Positions 18,364 to 27,577 of a DNA stretch of 64,000 bases are shown piece after piece (positions within the stretch are counted from its first letter, which is position 1; each line of letters starts with the position of its first letter). The notes under the pieces were generated by a model that was given only the letters and a program-made list of their open reading frames with translations, did no database searches and was not told where the DNA came from. Origin of the DNA: Sandaracinobacteroides hominis (GTDB lineage: Bacteria > Pseudomonadota > Alphaproteobacteria > Sphingomonadales > Sphingomonadaceae); assembly GCF_016464365.1 (NCBI RefSeq), contig NZ_JADCUC010000002.1:364001-428000 (forward strand), read 5' to 3'. A program made the translations under genes and the position numbers.

Positions 18364-19273
18364 AGCTGCGCGGCTGCCACCACGGGTAGAAATCGGGCAT
18401 ATTGTCGGAAACATTGTCCGGGTAGGCGGCCGGGCGCTTCTCCAGGAAGCTCGTCACCCCTTCCTTGGCATCCGCCTGCCGCCCACGGGCATAGATGGCG
18501 CGGCTGTCGATCTTGTGCGCTTCCATCGGGTGATCGGCGCCCAGCATCCGCCACAGCATCTGCCGGGTGAGCGCCACCGAAACAGGCGCCGTATTGTCGG
18601 CGATCTCGCGCGCCAGCGCCAGCGCTGCCGGCAGCAGCTCCTCCGGCGGCGCCACCGATCGGACAAGTCCGCCCTCAAAGGCTTCGTCGGCGCCAAAGAC
18701 CCGCCCGGTCGAGCACCACTCCATCGCCCGGCTGATGCCGACAAGGCGCGGCAGGAACCAGCTGGAGCAGGCCTCCGGCACGATGCCGCGACGGGCAAAC
18801 ACAAAGCCGAATCGGGCGTTGGTGCTGGCGATGCGAATATCCATCGGCAGCTGCATCGTCACGCCGATGCCGACGGCGGGGCCGTTGATGGCGCCGATCA
18901 CCGGCTTCAGGCTCTCGAAGATGCGCAGGGTGCAGCGGCCGCCGCCGTCGCGGACCGCTTCATGCGCATAGTCGATGCTGCCGTCGGCGCGCACGGGCGA
19001 GGATGTCAGCCGGTCGCCGGCGGCGTCCTCGGCCCGGGCGTCATAGTCGAAGGTCTTGGCTCCGGCAGACAGATCCGCCCCGGCGCAGAAGGCCCGGCCC
19101 GCGCCCGTCACGATGACGGCGCGCACATCGTCGCGCGCGTCCGTCTCGTCAAAGGCAGAGATGATCTCGTGCATCATCCGCCCGGTGAACGCATTGAGCT
19201 TGTCCGGGCGGTTCAGCGTAAGCGTGGCGACTCCATCGGCGATCTCGAGGATGGTTTCCTGCCGGTCCGTCAT
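18356..19273 (-). CDS. Enoyl-CoA hydratase/isomerase family protein
   Basis: 305 aa. Crotonase fold: VATLTLNRPDKLNAFTG, the oxyanion-hole stretch VTGAGRAFCAGADLSAG and PVIGAINGPAVGIG, then the acidic RRGIVPEACSSWFLPR. It hydrates 2-enoyl-CoA in beta-oxidation or a related reaction. It is somewhat longer than typical (260 aa), with an insertion rich in acidic residues after DLSAG. The start at 19273 lies 14 bp after the thiolase stop. The frame is open upstream but overlaps the thiolase. Confidence 0.92.
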   Translation of the reverse strand: MTDRQETILEIADGVATLTLNRPDKLNAFTGRMMHEIISAFDETDARDDVRAVIVTGAGRAFCAGADLSAGAKTFDYDARAEDAAGDRLTSSPVRADGSIDYAHEAVRDGGGRCTLRIFESLKPVIGAINGPAVGIGVTMQLPMDIRIASTNARFGFVFARRGIVPEACSSWFLPRLVGISRAMEWCSTGRVFGADEAFEGGLVRSVAPPEELLPAALALAREIADNTAPVSVALTRQMLWRMLGADHPMEAHKIDSRAIYARGRQADAKEGVTSFLEKRPAAYPDNVSDNMPDFYPWWQPRSYG

Positions 19274-19286
19274 CTCCGGTTCTCCC

Positions 19287-20459
19287 TTACAGCCGCTCGA
19301 TGATGGAGACGTTGGCAAGGCCGCCGCCCTCGCACATCGTCTGCAGGCCATAGCGCTTGCCGCGATTGTGCAGCGCATGCACCAGCGTCGCCATCAGCTT
19401 GGTGCCCGAAGCGCCCAGCGGGTGGCCCAGCGCAATCGCGCCGCCGTTGACGTTCAGCTTCGCCGGATCGACGCCCAGCTCCTTCAGCCAGGCCATCGGC
19501 ACCGAGGCAAAGGCTTCGTTGACTTCGAACAGGTCGATCTCGTCGATCTTCATGCCGGCCTTCTTCAGCGCCGCGCGGGTGGCGTTGATCGGCGCCTCCA
19601 GCATCACCACCGGGTCCTCGCCGATCACCGTCAGGCTGTGGATGCGGGCGATCGGCTCGACGCCCAGCTTCTTCAGGCCCGCCTCATTGACGACCAGAAC
19701 GCCCGAAGCCCCGTCGCAGATCTGCGACGAGGTGGCAGCCGTCAGCCGGCCGTCCTCGCTCAGCAGCTTCACCGCCTTCGTCGCTTCCAGCGTCGCTTCA
19801 AAGCGGATGCCTTCATCGACTATATGCTCGACGGCGTTGTTCTCCGCATCCAGCCCGGTGATGGGGACGATTTCCTGCGCAAAGGCATTGGCCCTGGCAG
19901 CGGCGGCGCCCTTCTGCTGCGAGCCGAAGCCGAACGCGTCCAGCTGGTCGCGCGAAAGGTCATATTTCTTCGCGATCATCTCGGCGCCGGCAAACTGGCT
20001 GAACTGGATCCCCGGATAGCGCGCCTGGATGGCGGGGCTCATATAGGTGCCCGCCCCCGCATCCATCGCCGCCTTGAAGGGCAGCGCCATCGGCACGCGC
20101 GTCATGCTCTCGACGCCGGCCGCAATCACCACGTCCATCACGCCCGACATCACCGTCGCGGCGGCGAAATGCAGCGCCTGCTGCGAGCTGCCGCACTGCC
20201 GGTCGACCGAGGTGCCGGGCACCGACTCCGGAAGCTTCGACGCCAGCACCGCATTGCGGGCCACATTGGTCGATTGCTGCGCAAACTGGTTGACGCAGCC
20301 CATGATGACATCCTCGAACAGCGCCGGGTCGTGATCGCCCACCAGGTCGTTCAGCACATGCGCGGCCAGATCAGCCGGGTGCCAGTCCCGCAGCCGTCCG
20401 CCCTTGCGGCCACCGGCCGTGCGACGCGCCTTCACGATATAGGCTTCACCCATCTTCAC
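19287..20459 (-). CDS. Acetyl-CoA C-acyltransferase (thiolase)
   Basis: 390 aa. Thiolytic cleavage of 3-ketoacyl-CoA or the reverse condensation. Active-site Cys in SVDRQCGSSQQA, His in NGGAIALGHPLGASG, second Cys in TMCEGGG, plus NEAFA. It heads the minus-strand unit thiolase, enoyl-CoA hydratase, alpha/beta hydrolase. It diverges from the DUF1254 gene across 117 bp. Whether it degrades fatty acids or a side chain (for example of a sterol or terpenoid) cannot be told. Confidence 0.95.
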   Translation of the reverse strand: MKMGEAYIVKARRTAGGRKGGRLRDWHPADLAAHVLNDLVGDHDPALFEDVIMGCVNQFAQQSTNVARNAVLASKLPESVPGTSVDRQCGSSQQALHFAAATVMSGVMDVVIAAGVESMTRVPMALPFKAAMDAGAGTYMSPAIQARYPGIQFSQFAGAEMIAKKYDLSRDQLDAFGFGSQQKGAAAARANAFAQEIVPITGLDAENNAVEHIVDEGIRFEATLEATKAVKLLSEDGRLTAATSSQICDGASGVLVVNEAGLKKLGVEPIARIHSLTVIGEDPVVMLEAPINATRAALKKAGMKIDEIDLFEVNEAFASVPMAWLKELGVDPAKLNVNGGAIALGHPLGASGTKLMATLVHALHNRGKRYGLQTMCEGGGLANVSIIERL

Positions 20460-20576
20460 TCTCCTGTTTCAAACTGTCTCCCCCTCCTTGCGCCCGGCGG
20501 ACGGGCTTGTGACCTCTTAGGATTGGGAAGGCAGGAGGACTTTGAGCGACACGGAAAATGCGGCATGCTCTGCGCC

Positions 20577-21905
20577 ATGAGAAAGCTGCTGATAGGCCTG
20601 TTGCTGCTGGCCCTGTTCCTGGTGGGGGGCTGGCTCTGGATACGCGGGCCCATCGCGGAAACGACCACGGCAGCGCTCCGCGCCTATCCCATCTACAGCG
20701 TCGTGCGGACGCGAAACGAATCGATCCTGCGGTCGGCCCATGCCGGTGTCAGCGGCTCCAACCGGCTGATCCACCGCACCGACCTCGCCGGCCCGCGCGA
20801 CCGCTGGGTGACCACCCCCAACAACGACACGCTCTATTCCAGCGCCTTCCTCGATCTCGCCTCCGGCCCCGTGGAGCTGACGATCCCCAAGGGCGACGGC
20901 CGCTATTTCAGCGTCGCGGTGATGGATTTCCGCAGCGACAACAACTTCGTCCTGCGCGAGACGGACGGCGACGGCAAGATCCGCCTGGAGTTCGGCGACG
21001 GCAAGACAGGCGCGCTGCCGCCGGCAGCAGACGGCACCCGCCGATATGCCGTTTCCACCAACGAGGCCTGGCTGCTGATCCGCACATTGGTGGATGGCGC
21101 CGAAGACCTCCCCGCCGCCCGCGCCGTGCAGCAGGGCTTCGTGCTGGGCGTGCCCCCCGCCAGCGTCCGCCCCCCGCGCGAAGCGGTGGTCCTGCCGGTG
21201 CTTCCCGGCCCGGACATGCTGCTCCGGCGGACAAACCCGGTGGTCGCCGAAAACCCGCACCTGCAGGACAAGTCGCTCGCAAGCACGGGCTACGGCCTCG
21301 GCCCTGACGCCTTCGACAATCTCCCGCTATGGCGCCAATGGCTGTGGCGAGCGCTCCTCCCGCGCATCTACGAACGGATGAAGGAGGGCATCAGCGCCGG
21401 CAGCCGCATCACCGGCGACGGCTGGTCGAAAAGCCCGGCCGGCATCGGCACGGCCGAGGCAAGCGACGCCGTGCGCGCCGGCGTGGCGCTTGGCGGCCTT
21501 GCGGCGCTGCCGGTAACCGAAGCCGTCTATTGGTCCGCCACGCAGGACAGCAGCCGGCAGGAACTGGACGGCGCGAAAAGCTATGCGCTGACCATCCCGG
21601 CACATGTTCCCGTAGACGCCTTCTGGAGCATTTCCATGTACGAGCGCCTGCCCGACGGGCGCCTGTTCTATGTGGAGAACCCGATCAACCGCTACGCGGT
21701 CGGCAACCGCACGCCGGGCCTGAAGAAGGCGGCGGACGGCAGCCTCACCCTCGTCATGTCTCCCACCGACCCCGGCCCGGAAGCCAACTGGCTGCCCACC
21801 CCGCCCAAGGCGCAATTCACCCTGATCTTCCGCGGCTATCGCCCGCAGGCACCGATCAGGTCGGGCGAATGGCGGCTGCCGCTGGTCGAAAGAGACGAAC
21901 CTTGA
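20577..21905 (+). CDS. DUF1254/DUF1214 domain protein, membrane-anchored
   Basis: 442 aa. An N-terminal membrane segment (LLIGLLLLALFLVGGWLWIRG) is followed by a DUF1254 domain (AYPIYSVVRTRNE, WVTTPNNDTLYSSAFLDLASGPVEL) and a C-terminal DUF1214 domain (AKSYALTIPAHVPVDAFWSISMYE, GPEANWLPTPP). Function is unknown; the family is common in bacteria and periplasmic. ATG 20577 is chosen; an ATG 12 bp earlier is also possible. The stop overlaps the TTG start of the amidohydrolase (TTGA), so the pair is co-translated. Confidence 0.88.
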   Translation: MRKLLIGLLLLALFLVGGWLWIRGPIAETTTAALRAYPIYSVVRTRNESILRSAHAGVSGSNRLIHRTDLAGPRDRWVTTPNNDTLYSSAFLDLASGPVELTIPKGDGRYFSVAVMDFRSDNNFVLRETDGDGKIRLEFGDGKTGALPPAADGTRRYAVSTNEAWLLIRTLVDGAEDLPAARAVQQGFVLGVPPASVRPPREAVVLPVLPGPDMLLRRTNPVVAENPHLQDKSLASTGYGLGPDAFDNLPLWRQWLWRALLPRIYERMKEGISAGSRITGDGWSKSPAGIGTAEASDAVRAGVALGGLAALPVTEAVYWSATQDSSRQELDGAKSYALTIPAHVPVDAFWSISMYERLPDGRLFYVENPINRYAVGNRTPGLKKAADGSLTLVMSPTDPGPEANWLPTPPKAQFTLIFRGYRPQAPIRSGEWRLPLVERDEP

Positions 21906-23485
21906 AGCTCCTCGCCTGTGCGCTCGCCCTCCTGATCGCCAAACCGCTGCTCTCGCAGGACATGCACCCCACCCCGGCGCGCAGCTTCGGCGAAGGCCCA
22001 TACCCCACGCTGGTGATCCGTGGCGCCACCCTCATCCCCGGCAACGGCGGACCGCCCGTCGGCCCGGCCGACATCGTCGTCCGCAACGGCCGCATCGCCG
22101 AAATCCGCAGCGCCGGCACCCCCGGCCTGCCGATGCAGCCCAACCGTAATCCGCAGAGCGCCAGCCGCGAAATCGACGCGACCGGCATGTATGTGCTGCC
22201 CGGCTTCGTCGACATGCACGGCCACAACGGCGATCCGGACAAGGTCGCCGACCCCAGCTATGCCTACCGCCTCTGGCTCGCCCACGGCGTCACCACCATC
22301 CGCGGCGTCCCGCTGTTCGGCGGCGATGTCGCCCACGCCCTCAGCGACAAGCGCCGCGCCGAAGCCGGCGAGATCGCCGCCCCGCACATCTATGTCTATC
22401 AAACCCTCGGCAGCGGCTGGGCCAACGGCCCCACCGATACGCCCCAGAAAGCCCGCGCCTGGGTGCGCTGGGCCGCCAGACAGGGCGTCGACGGCATCAA
22501 ATTCTTCAACCGGGGCGTCGAAACCCCTGAAATCGACCGCGCCGCCATCGACGAAGCAAAGAAATACGGCATGGGCACCGTCGCCCACCTCGCCCAGCCC
22601 AACATCGTGGAGTTCGATGCCCGCGATGCCGCCGCTGCCGGCCTCGGCACCATCACCCATTTCTATGGGCATTTCGAATCCATGCTGAAGGGCCGCCGCG
22701 CCCAGGACATGCCGCCAGGCTATAATTTCAACGACGAGCAGGCCCGCTTCGGCGGCATCGCCGAAATCTGGAACCAGATCCACGAACCCGGCGGCCCGGA
22801 ATGGGTCGCCTACCTCGAGGAGCAGAAAAAAACCGGAGTCGTCTTCGACCCCACCTTCAACATCTACTCCGCCAGCCGCGACCTGATGCGCGCCCGCAAC
22901 GCCGATTGGCACCAGCGCTACACGCCGCCCTCGATGACCCGCTTCTTCGAATCCAACCGCGACAACCACGGCAGCTATTTCTTCGACTGGACCACCACCA
23001 ACGAAGTCACCTGGCGCAACTTCTACCAGCGCTACATGCGGCTGGTGAACGACTACAAGAATATGGGCGGCCGCGTCACCACCGGCAGCGATCCGGGCTT
23101 CATCTGGCAGATCTGGGGCTTCAGCTACATACTGGAGCTGGAGATGCTGCAGGAGGCTGGCTTCTCCCCCATCGAGGTGATCGAAGCCGCCACCATCAAC
23201 GGCGCGAAGACGCTCTCCGAACCCAAGGGCCGCGAACCGGATTTCGGCCTCGTCCGCACCGGGATGCGCGCCGATCTGGTGATCGTCCCCGAAAACCCGC
23301 TGCAAAACCTGAAAACGCTCTACGGCACCGGCCACGAACGTTTGGACGACGCCACCAACCGCCAGAAACGGGTGGGCGGCGTCCGCTGGACCATCGTCAA
23401 CGGCATCGTCTACGACGCCCCCGCCCTGCTGAACAGCGTCGCCGCACAGGTCGAGCAAGCAAAAGCAGCAACCCCACAACCCTAA
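21902..23485 (+). CDS. Secreted amidohydrolase-family metal-dependent hydrolase
   Basis: 527 aa from a TTG at 21902 that overlaps the upstream stop. A signal peptide (LLACALALLIAKPLLSQ) points to the periplasm. Metal motif HGHNGD after GFVDM, then VAHLAQPN, ITHFYGHF and the Asp in TGSDPGF, as in imidazolonepropionase/prolidase-like amidohydrolases. The C-terminus has the usual MRADLVIVPENPL segment. Substrate is unknown, perhaps a peptide or cyclic amide. Followed by about 170 bp of non-coding DNA with a hairpin before the lower-GC insert. Confidence 0.9.
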   Translation: MKLLACALALLIAKPLLSQDMHPTPARSFGEGPYPTLVIRGATLIPGNGGPPVGPADIVVRNGRIAEIRSAGTPGLPMQPNRNPQSASREIDATGMYVLPGFVDMHGHNGDPDKVADPSYAYRLWLAHGVTTIRGVPLFGGDVAHALSDKRRAEAGEIAAPHIYVYQTLGSGWANGPTDTPQKARAWVRWAARQGVDGIKFFNRGVETPEIDRAAIDEAKKYGMGTVAHLAQPNIVEFDARDAAAAGLGTITHFYGHFESMLKGRRAQDMPPGYNFNDEQARFGGIAEIWNQIHEPGGPEWVAYLEEQKKTGVVFDPTFNIYSASRDLMRARNADWHQRYTPPSMTRFFESNRDNHGSYFFDWTTTNEVTWRNFYQRYMRLVNDYKNMGGRVTTGSDPGFIWQIWGFSYILELEMLQEAGFSPIEVIEAATINGAKTLSEPKGREPDFGLVRTGMRADLVIVPENPLQNLKTLYGTGHERLDDATNRQKRVGGVRWTIVNGIVYDAPALLNSVAAQVEQAKAATPQP

Positions 23486-23560
23486 GCCCGTCTCGCCACC
23501 ATCAACAATCGGGCAGACCCCAACCACCAGATGGCCCCGAGCTGGGGGTGTGCCTCCGGC

Positions 23561-23576
23561 GGGCAGGACTCTGCCC
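23561..23576. terminator. Hairpin in the convergent gap before the DUF4411 gene
   Basis: gggcag/ctgccc stem with a gact loop. It sits in a REP-like stretch (cctccggcgggcag) between the amidohydrolase and the convergent PIN-like gene. Probably a terminator or repeated extragenic palindrome. Confidence 0.5.
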
Positions 23577-23656
23577 TGCACCCTCGATGATCAGGTCGGC
23601 GCTTGGTTCATCGACGGCAGCTTTGGGTCGTTAACGGACGCAAAAACTAAGTCGCG

Positions 23657-24154
23657 CTACGCAGCTTGTCCCAACACGAACCTCGCTCGCTCGCGGCGCA
23701 GCATCTCATATGGTGTTATACAGCTGACGCCGAGGCCTATACAGGCGTTAGGGATTTTGATCTTCCGGACAGATTCCGATGGCACTTCATGCGTCACGAG
23801 AATGCATTCGGTTGCCTTTGCATGGGCAACGAGCCAATAGTCCGCAACTTGGAGAAACGTGGCTATCGCCGCCGGTTCGTAATTCTGACCGGTGGCCCAC
23901 GCTGAAACTTCGCCGAGCGCGGGGAGCACGGCGTCATCTGGCGAGAGAAAAAATCCCCTGCCTCTCGCGGCCACCCAATCGGCGAGATCATCACCTCCGC
24001 CGACAAGTTCGTCACTGACTTTCTCGATACTCCCCACGTTTTGCGCGGCATTCTGATCGATAAGCCATTGCCAAAATGCCGGGCAGAAATCGAAGCCGTA
24101 ATGAAGATTTTTCGCTTGAATGAAAATGTTGGCATCAAGCAGGTAGCGCATCAA
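23657..24154 (-). CDS. DUF4411-family PIN-like protein (candidate toxin)
   Basis: 165 aa. N-terminus MMRYLLDANIFIQAKN gives the first PIN acidic residue (D7); further candidates are E49 in VSDEL and D105 in VADYWLVAHA. This matches DUF4411, a PIN-fold RNase-like family. The gene lies after an XRE-ImmA/IrrE gene with a 4-bp overlap, a pairing that recurs in bacteria and resembles a type II toxin-antitoxin module. Codon use is less GC-biased than in the neighbours, a sign of transfer. RNase activity is inferred, not shown. Confidence 0.82.
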   Translation of the reverse strand: MMRYLLDANIFIQAKNLHYGFDFCPAFWQWLIDQNAAQNVGSIEKVSDELVGGGDDLADWVAARGRGFFLSPDDAVLPALGEVSAWATGQNYEPAAIATFLQVADYWLVAHAKATECILVTHEVPSESVRKIKIPNACIGLGVSCITPYEMLRRERARFVLGQAA

Positions 24155-25305
24155 ACAAGTACTCCCACTTCCTGCCCGATGTGATTGAAGGTTTCGGTCT
24201 TGGCGACGCCTAACATCCGGAAAGCGTCCCGATAGAGCGTCTGGCCCTCCAAGGTGCTTTCCACAAGAGCGCGTGCAAACCGTCGACTAACCCTCGCCAA
24301 GGTGGTACGATAGAAGTCGCCCCCTCCATTCCCTTGCTCGGCTAGAGCGCGCAGACGTGCGCGCTCAATTGCCCAAGCAACATCGAACTGTACTTGGGTC
24401 AGCCAACCGGCATCTAACAGGCGGCGCAAGATCACGAGACTGCTGACTTTGTATCGCCGGGTTAGCCTGGCGACTGCATCCTCGAGTTTCTCATTCTCAC
24501 GCAAGTCAGCTTGCAGGGCTTCTAGTGGAACGAGCAATTCGGCCGCCACCGCATTGCACCAAACCTCCTCGCGACGATGGCCATGAATCGGCCCCGCCCC
24601 AGCGTTGGAAACGGCCGTAGCGCCAAGCCAGAGATGGGCAAGTTCATGCGCCAAAGTGAACATCTGCGCCGACTTGCTGTCGGCACCATTGATGAAAACG
24701 AGTGGGGCTTGCGGATCGGCGAGCGCGAATCCGCGGAACTCCTCGGGATCAAGCCGGCGATTATTATTGCTGAGCACCACCCCACTGACCATCACAAGAA
24801 TGCCCAGATTGTCGGCCCCGCCAATGAACAGGCGCAGGGCTTCTTCCCAAGTGCGGCATGCGGCTCGCGCAGCGAGATCGAACCCCAAAGCTTCGGACAT
24901 AGCGGCCGCCACGGCCGTTGGAGAATCGCCGAGCCGCGCGCTTCCGACCTGTTCGATCACCGGTAATCGAACGGAGCGAGCATAGTCTTTGAACCAGCCC
25001 TGTCGTTCCTGACAGGCATAGAGCATGTCGAGCAGGTCGGGACTCGGTCGACCGACACCGCGCCCGTCCATAGTTCTGAAATCAGGGATAGGTAGTTGCT
25101 CAACCGGAGGTGCCGGCAGAAACAGATATCCGATAGGGACATGGACGGCTGTCGCGAAGGCCTGCAGTTGTTTGAGGGTCGGACGCGCCTCACCGCTTTC
25201 CCAAAGCGCAAGCTTGGGAAAGCGGTGCTCCAAATCCGCTGGCTCCTTAGCCGCACGCTCCCGTGCCCAAGTAAACATTTCTGGCTGGATGGCAGCTCTA
25301 GTCAT
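24151..25305 (-). CDS. XRE-like/ImmA-IrrE (DUF955) metallopeptidase, candidate antitoxin
   Basis: 384 aa. The N-terminus is a degenerate HTH (WARERAAKEPADLEHRFP, LALWESGEARPTLKQLQAFA), then the PPVEQLPIPDFRTMDG linker typical of this family. The ImmA/IrrE zinc peptidase motif is H220-E-L-A-H224 (FTLAHELAHLWLG). Family members cleave repressors, or act with PIN-like partners. It is upstream of and overlaps the DUF4411 gene, so repressor/antitoxin is the likely role. GC content is lower than around it. About 540 bp upstream carry no recognisable gene. Confidence 0.88.
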   Translation of the reverse strand: MTRAAIQPEMFTWARERAAKEPADLEHRFPKLALWESGEARPTLKQLQAFATAVHVPIGYLFLPAPPVEQLPIPDFRTMDGRGVGRPSPDLLDMLYACQERQGWFKDYARSVRLPVIEQVGSARLGDSPTAVAAAMSEALGFDLAARAACRTWEEALRLFIGGADNLGILVMVSGVVLSNNNRRLDPEEFRGFALADPQAPLVFINGADSKSAQMFTLAHELAHLWLGATAVSNAGAGPIHGHRREEVWCNAVAAELLVPLEALQADLRENEKLEDAVARLTRRYKVSSLVILRRLLDAGWLTQVQFDVAWAIERARLRALAEQGNGGGDFYRTTLARVSRRFARALVESTLEGQTLYRDAFRMLGVAKTETFNHIGQEVGVLV

Positions 25306-25842
25306 CCATAGTTCCTATGCTGCGTGCCCCCGTTTCATCCATAGCCCCTTTCGACGATGGCATCGGCGATCGCAAGCGAATTGGGGCGACGATCAGATTT
25401 CATTCTCCAAAGCCTCGAACACTGCGGTTCCTTGTTGGTTGTCTCTGCAAGTGATTTGCAAGTGGCTGTCAGCCATTTCCGTGGCAACCGATCAAAGAAT
25501 GTCCGCTTTCAGGTGTTGAAATCTTTCGTTCTTATAGAAGAATTGCACGAAACCCGCCTCCCCACCTGTCCTACACCCCCCGATCCATGCCACACCCGCC
25601 CCATGCAATGCACGCGAGGGCGCCAGAATTTCGCTGTCCTACACGCAGCTTGTCACCTACGTGCGCGCCCGTACGCACGTGCAGGTGGGAAGTTTGGGAA
25701 GTTTGGAAGGTCTCCGGCGGCAATCCTCCAACAGGCTTCCCGTTGCAGCCACAGGAGCCATCCCATGCCCGACGCGCCGATCCCGCCCATTTTCTCCATC
25801 CTGGCGGTTTCCTTTGCATCGTGGCGGGACTAGGCCTTGGGC
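25306..25842. other. Gene-free, compositionally mixed stretch
   Basis: No convincing coding frame. The left half is lower in GC and probably holds the promoter of the XRE-ImmA gene. The right half has the hairpin acgtgcg/cgcacgt (25659-25665 with 25674-25680) followed by a purine-rich run, gggaagtttgggaagtttgg. Such a run beside a hairpin could be a REP-like element or the junction of the inserted module. The nadE promoter must lie at its right end. Confidence 0.5.
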
Positions 25843-27489
25843 ATGGCCGAACCGCTTCGCATCGCCGCCGCTCAGCTCAATCCTTCGATGGGGGATCTCG
25901 CTGGAAATGCCACCGCCATGCTGCGCGCCCGCGCTTCCAGCGATTGCGATATCCTGGTCACGCCAGAGCTGTCGCTGATCGGCTATCCGCCCGAGGATCT
26001 GGTGCTGAAGCCGGCACTGGTGGCCGCCGCCGAGGTGCAGCTGCAGCGCCTGGCAGAGGCGACGGCGGATGGCGGCCCGGCCATGCTGGTGGGCACCACC
26101 CACCGCGACGAGCAGGGCCTGCACAACGGCTATGCCCTGCTGCGCGACGGCAGGGTGGCCGGACTCACGCTGAAGCATGATCTTCCCAACTATGGCGTCT
26201 TCGACGAAAAGCGGGTGTTTTCCGCCGGGCCGCTGCCGGAACCGCTGGAGTTCATGGGGCTTCGACTCGGCATCCCCGTCTGCGAGGACATGTGGACCCC
26301 GACGGTCTCCGCGCATCTGAAATCGCGCGGCGCGGACCTGCTGATCGTCCCCAACGGCTCCCCCTACGAGCTGGGCAAGGAGGATCGCCGCCTGCTGCTG
26401 GCGCAGGCCCGCGCCGCCGAAACCGGCCTTTCGCTGCTCTATGTGAACCGTACCGGCGGGCAGGACGAGCTGGTGTTCGATGGCGGCAGCTTCGCCGTCA
26501 ACGCCGGCGGCGAAATGATGGCCCGCCTGCCCGATTGGGACGAAGCGGTGGTGCCGCTGGAGTGGTCGCGCGGCAAGGGTTTCGCCGCCGGCACGAAGCA
26601 GATGCCGGATACCTACGAGGAGGAGATCTACCACGCGATGCTGGTGGGGCTGCGCGATTATGTCGGGCGCAACCGCTTTCCGGGCGTGGTGCTCGGGCTG
26701 TCCGGCGGGATAGACAGCGCGCTGTCGGCGGCAGTCGCCGTCGATGCGCTGGGCGCGGATCGGGTCTGGTGCGTGATGCTGCCCAGCCGTTTCACCGGCC
26801 GCGAGAGCCTGGACGATGCCGCCGGCTGCGCGCGGATGTTGGGCGTCCGGCTGGACAATATCCCGATCGAGCCCGCCGTCAGCTCGATGGAGATGATGCT
26901 GGCCGGCCAGTTCGCCGGCCGCCCGCGCGGTCTGCCGGAGGAAAATCTGCAGTCCCGCCTGCGCATGGTGACCCTGATGGGCCTGTCGAACCAGTTCGGC
27001 CACATGCTGCTGACGACGGGCAACAAGAGCGAGATGTCGGTCGGCTATGCCACCCTCTATGGCGACATGGCAGGCGGCTATAATGTGCTGAAGGACGCCT
27101 ACAAGACGACGGTGTTCCGGCTTTCCCGCTGGCGCAACGCCCAGCGCCCGCGGCTGGGGCTGGGGCCCGACGGCCCGGTTATGCCCGAACGGGTGATCTC
27201 CAAGCCGCCCACCGCCGAGCTGCGCGAGAATCAGCGCGACGACGATTCACTGCCCCCCTACGACGTGCTCGACCCGATCCTGAACGGGCTGGTGGAAGAG
27301 GAGCTTTCCGCCGCCCAGATCGTGGAGCAGGGCATTTCCGACATGGAAACGGTGAAGCGCATCGAACGGCTGCTCTATATAGCCGAATACAAGCGCCGGC
27401 AGGCGCCGCCGGGCGTGAAGATCGGCCCGCGCAATTTCGGCCGCGACCGCCGCTACCCGATCACCAACGCCTTCCGGACCGGCAGCTAG
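25843..27489 (+). CDS. nadE: Glutamine-dependent NAD+ synthetase
   Basis: 548 aa, two domains. The N-terminal nitrilase-like glutaminase has Glu in TPELSLIGYPPEDL, Lys in LKHDLPNYGVFDEKR and Cys in VCEDMW. The C-terminal synthetase has the PP-loop LGLSGGIDSALSAA and TTGNKSEMSVGYATLYGD. It amidates deamido-NAD using glutamine, the last step of NAD synthesis. ATG 25843 is preferred; a TTG two codons earlier is possible. It is apparently monocistronic. Confidence 0.96.
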   Translation: MAEPLRIAAAQLNPSMGDLAGNATAMLRARASSDCDILVTPELSLIGYPPEDLVLKPALVAAAEVQLQRLAEATADGGPAMLVGTTHRDEQGLHNGYALLRDGRVAGLTLKHDLPNYGVFDEKRVFSAGPLPEPLEFMGLRLGIPVCEDMWTPTVSAHLKSRGADLLIVPNGSPYELGKEDRRLLLAQARAAETGLSLLYVNRTGGQDELVFDGGSFAVNAGGEMMARLPDWDEAVVPLEWSRGKGFAAGTKQMPDTYEEEIYHAMLVGLRDYVGRNRFPGVVLGLSGGIDSALSAAVAVDALGADRVWCVMLPSRFTGRESLDDAAGCARMLGVRLDNIPIEPAVSSMEMMLAGQFAGRPRGLPEENLQSRLRMVTLMGLSNQFGHMLLTTGNKSEMSVGYATLYGDMAGGYNVLKDAYKTTVFRLSRWRNAQRPRLGLGPDGPVMPERVISKPPTAELRENQRDDDSLPPYDVLDPILNGLVEEELSAAQIVEQGISDMETVKRIERLLYIAEYKRRQAPPGVKIGPRNFGRDRRYPITNAFRTGS

Positions 27490-27577
27490 CGAACCAGCGT
27501 CTATCGATCATTCCAGGCGACTCCACAGGGCGCCTCCGACGTACCATCGATGCTCGTCTGCGCAGTGCCGCCGCTCG

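Noticed and set aside
19056-20576. Long upstream extension of the DUF1254 frame
   Set aside because: It is antisense to the thiolase and enoyl-CoA hydratase; the membrane anchor at 20577 marks the true start.
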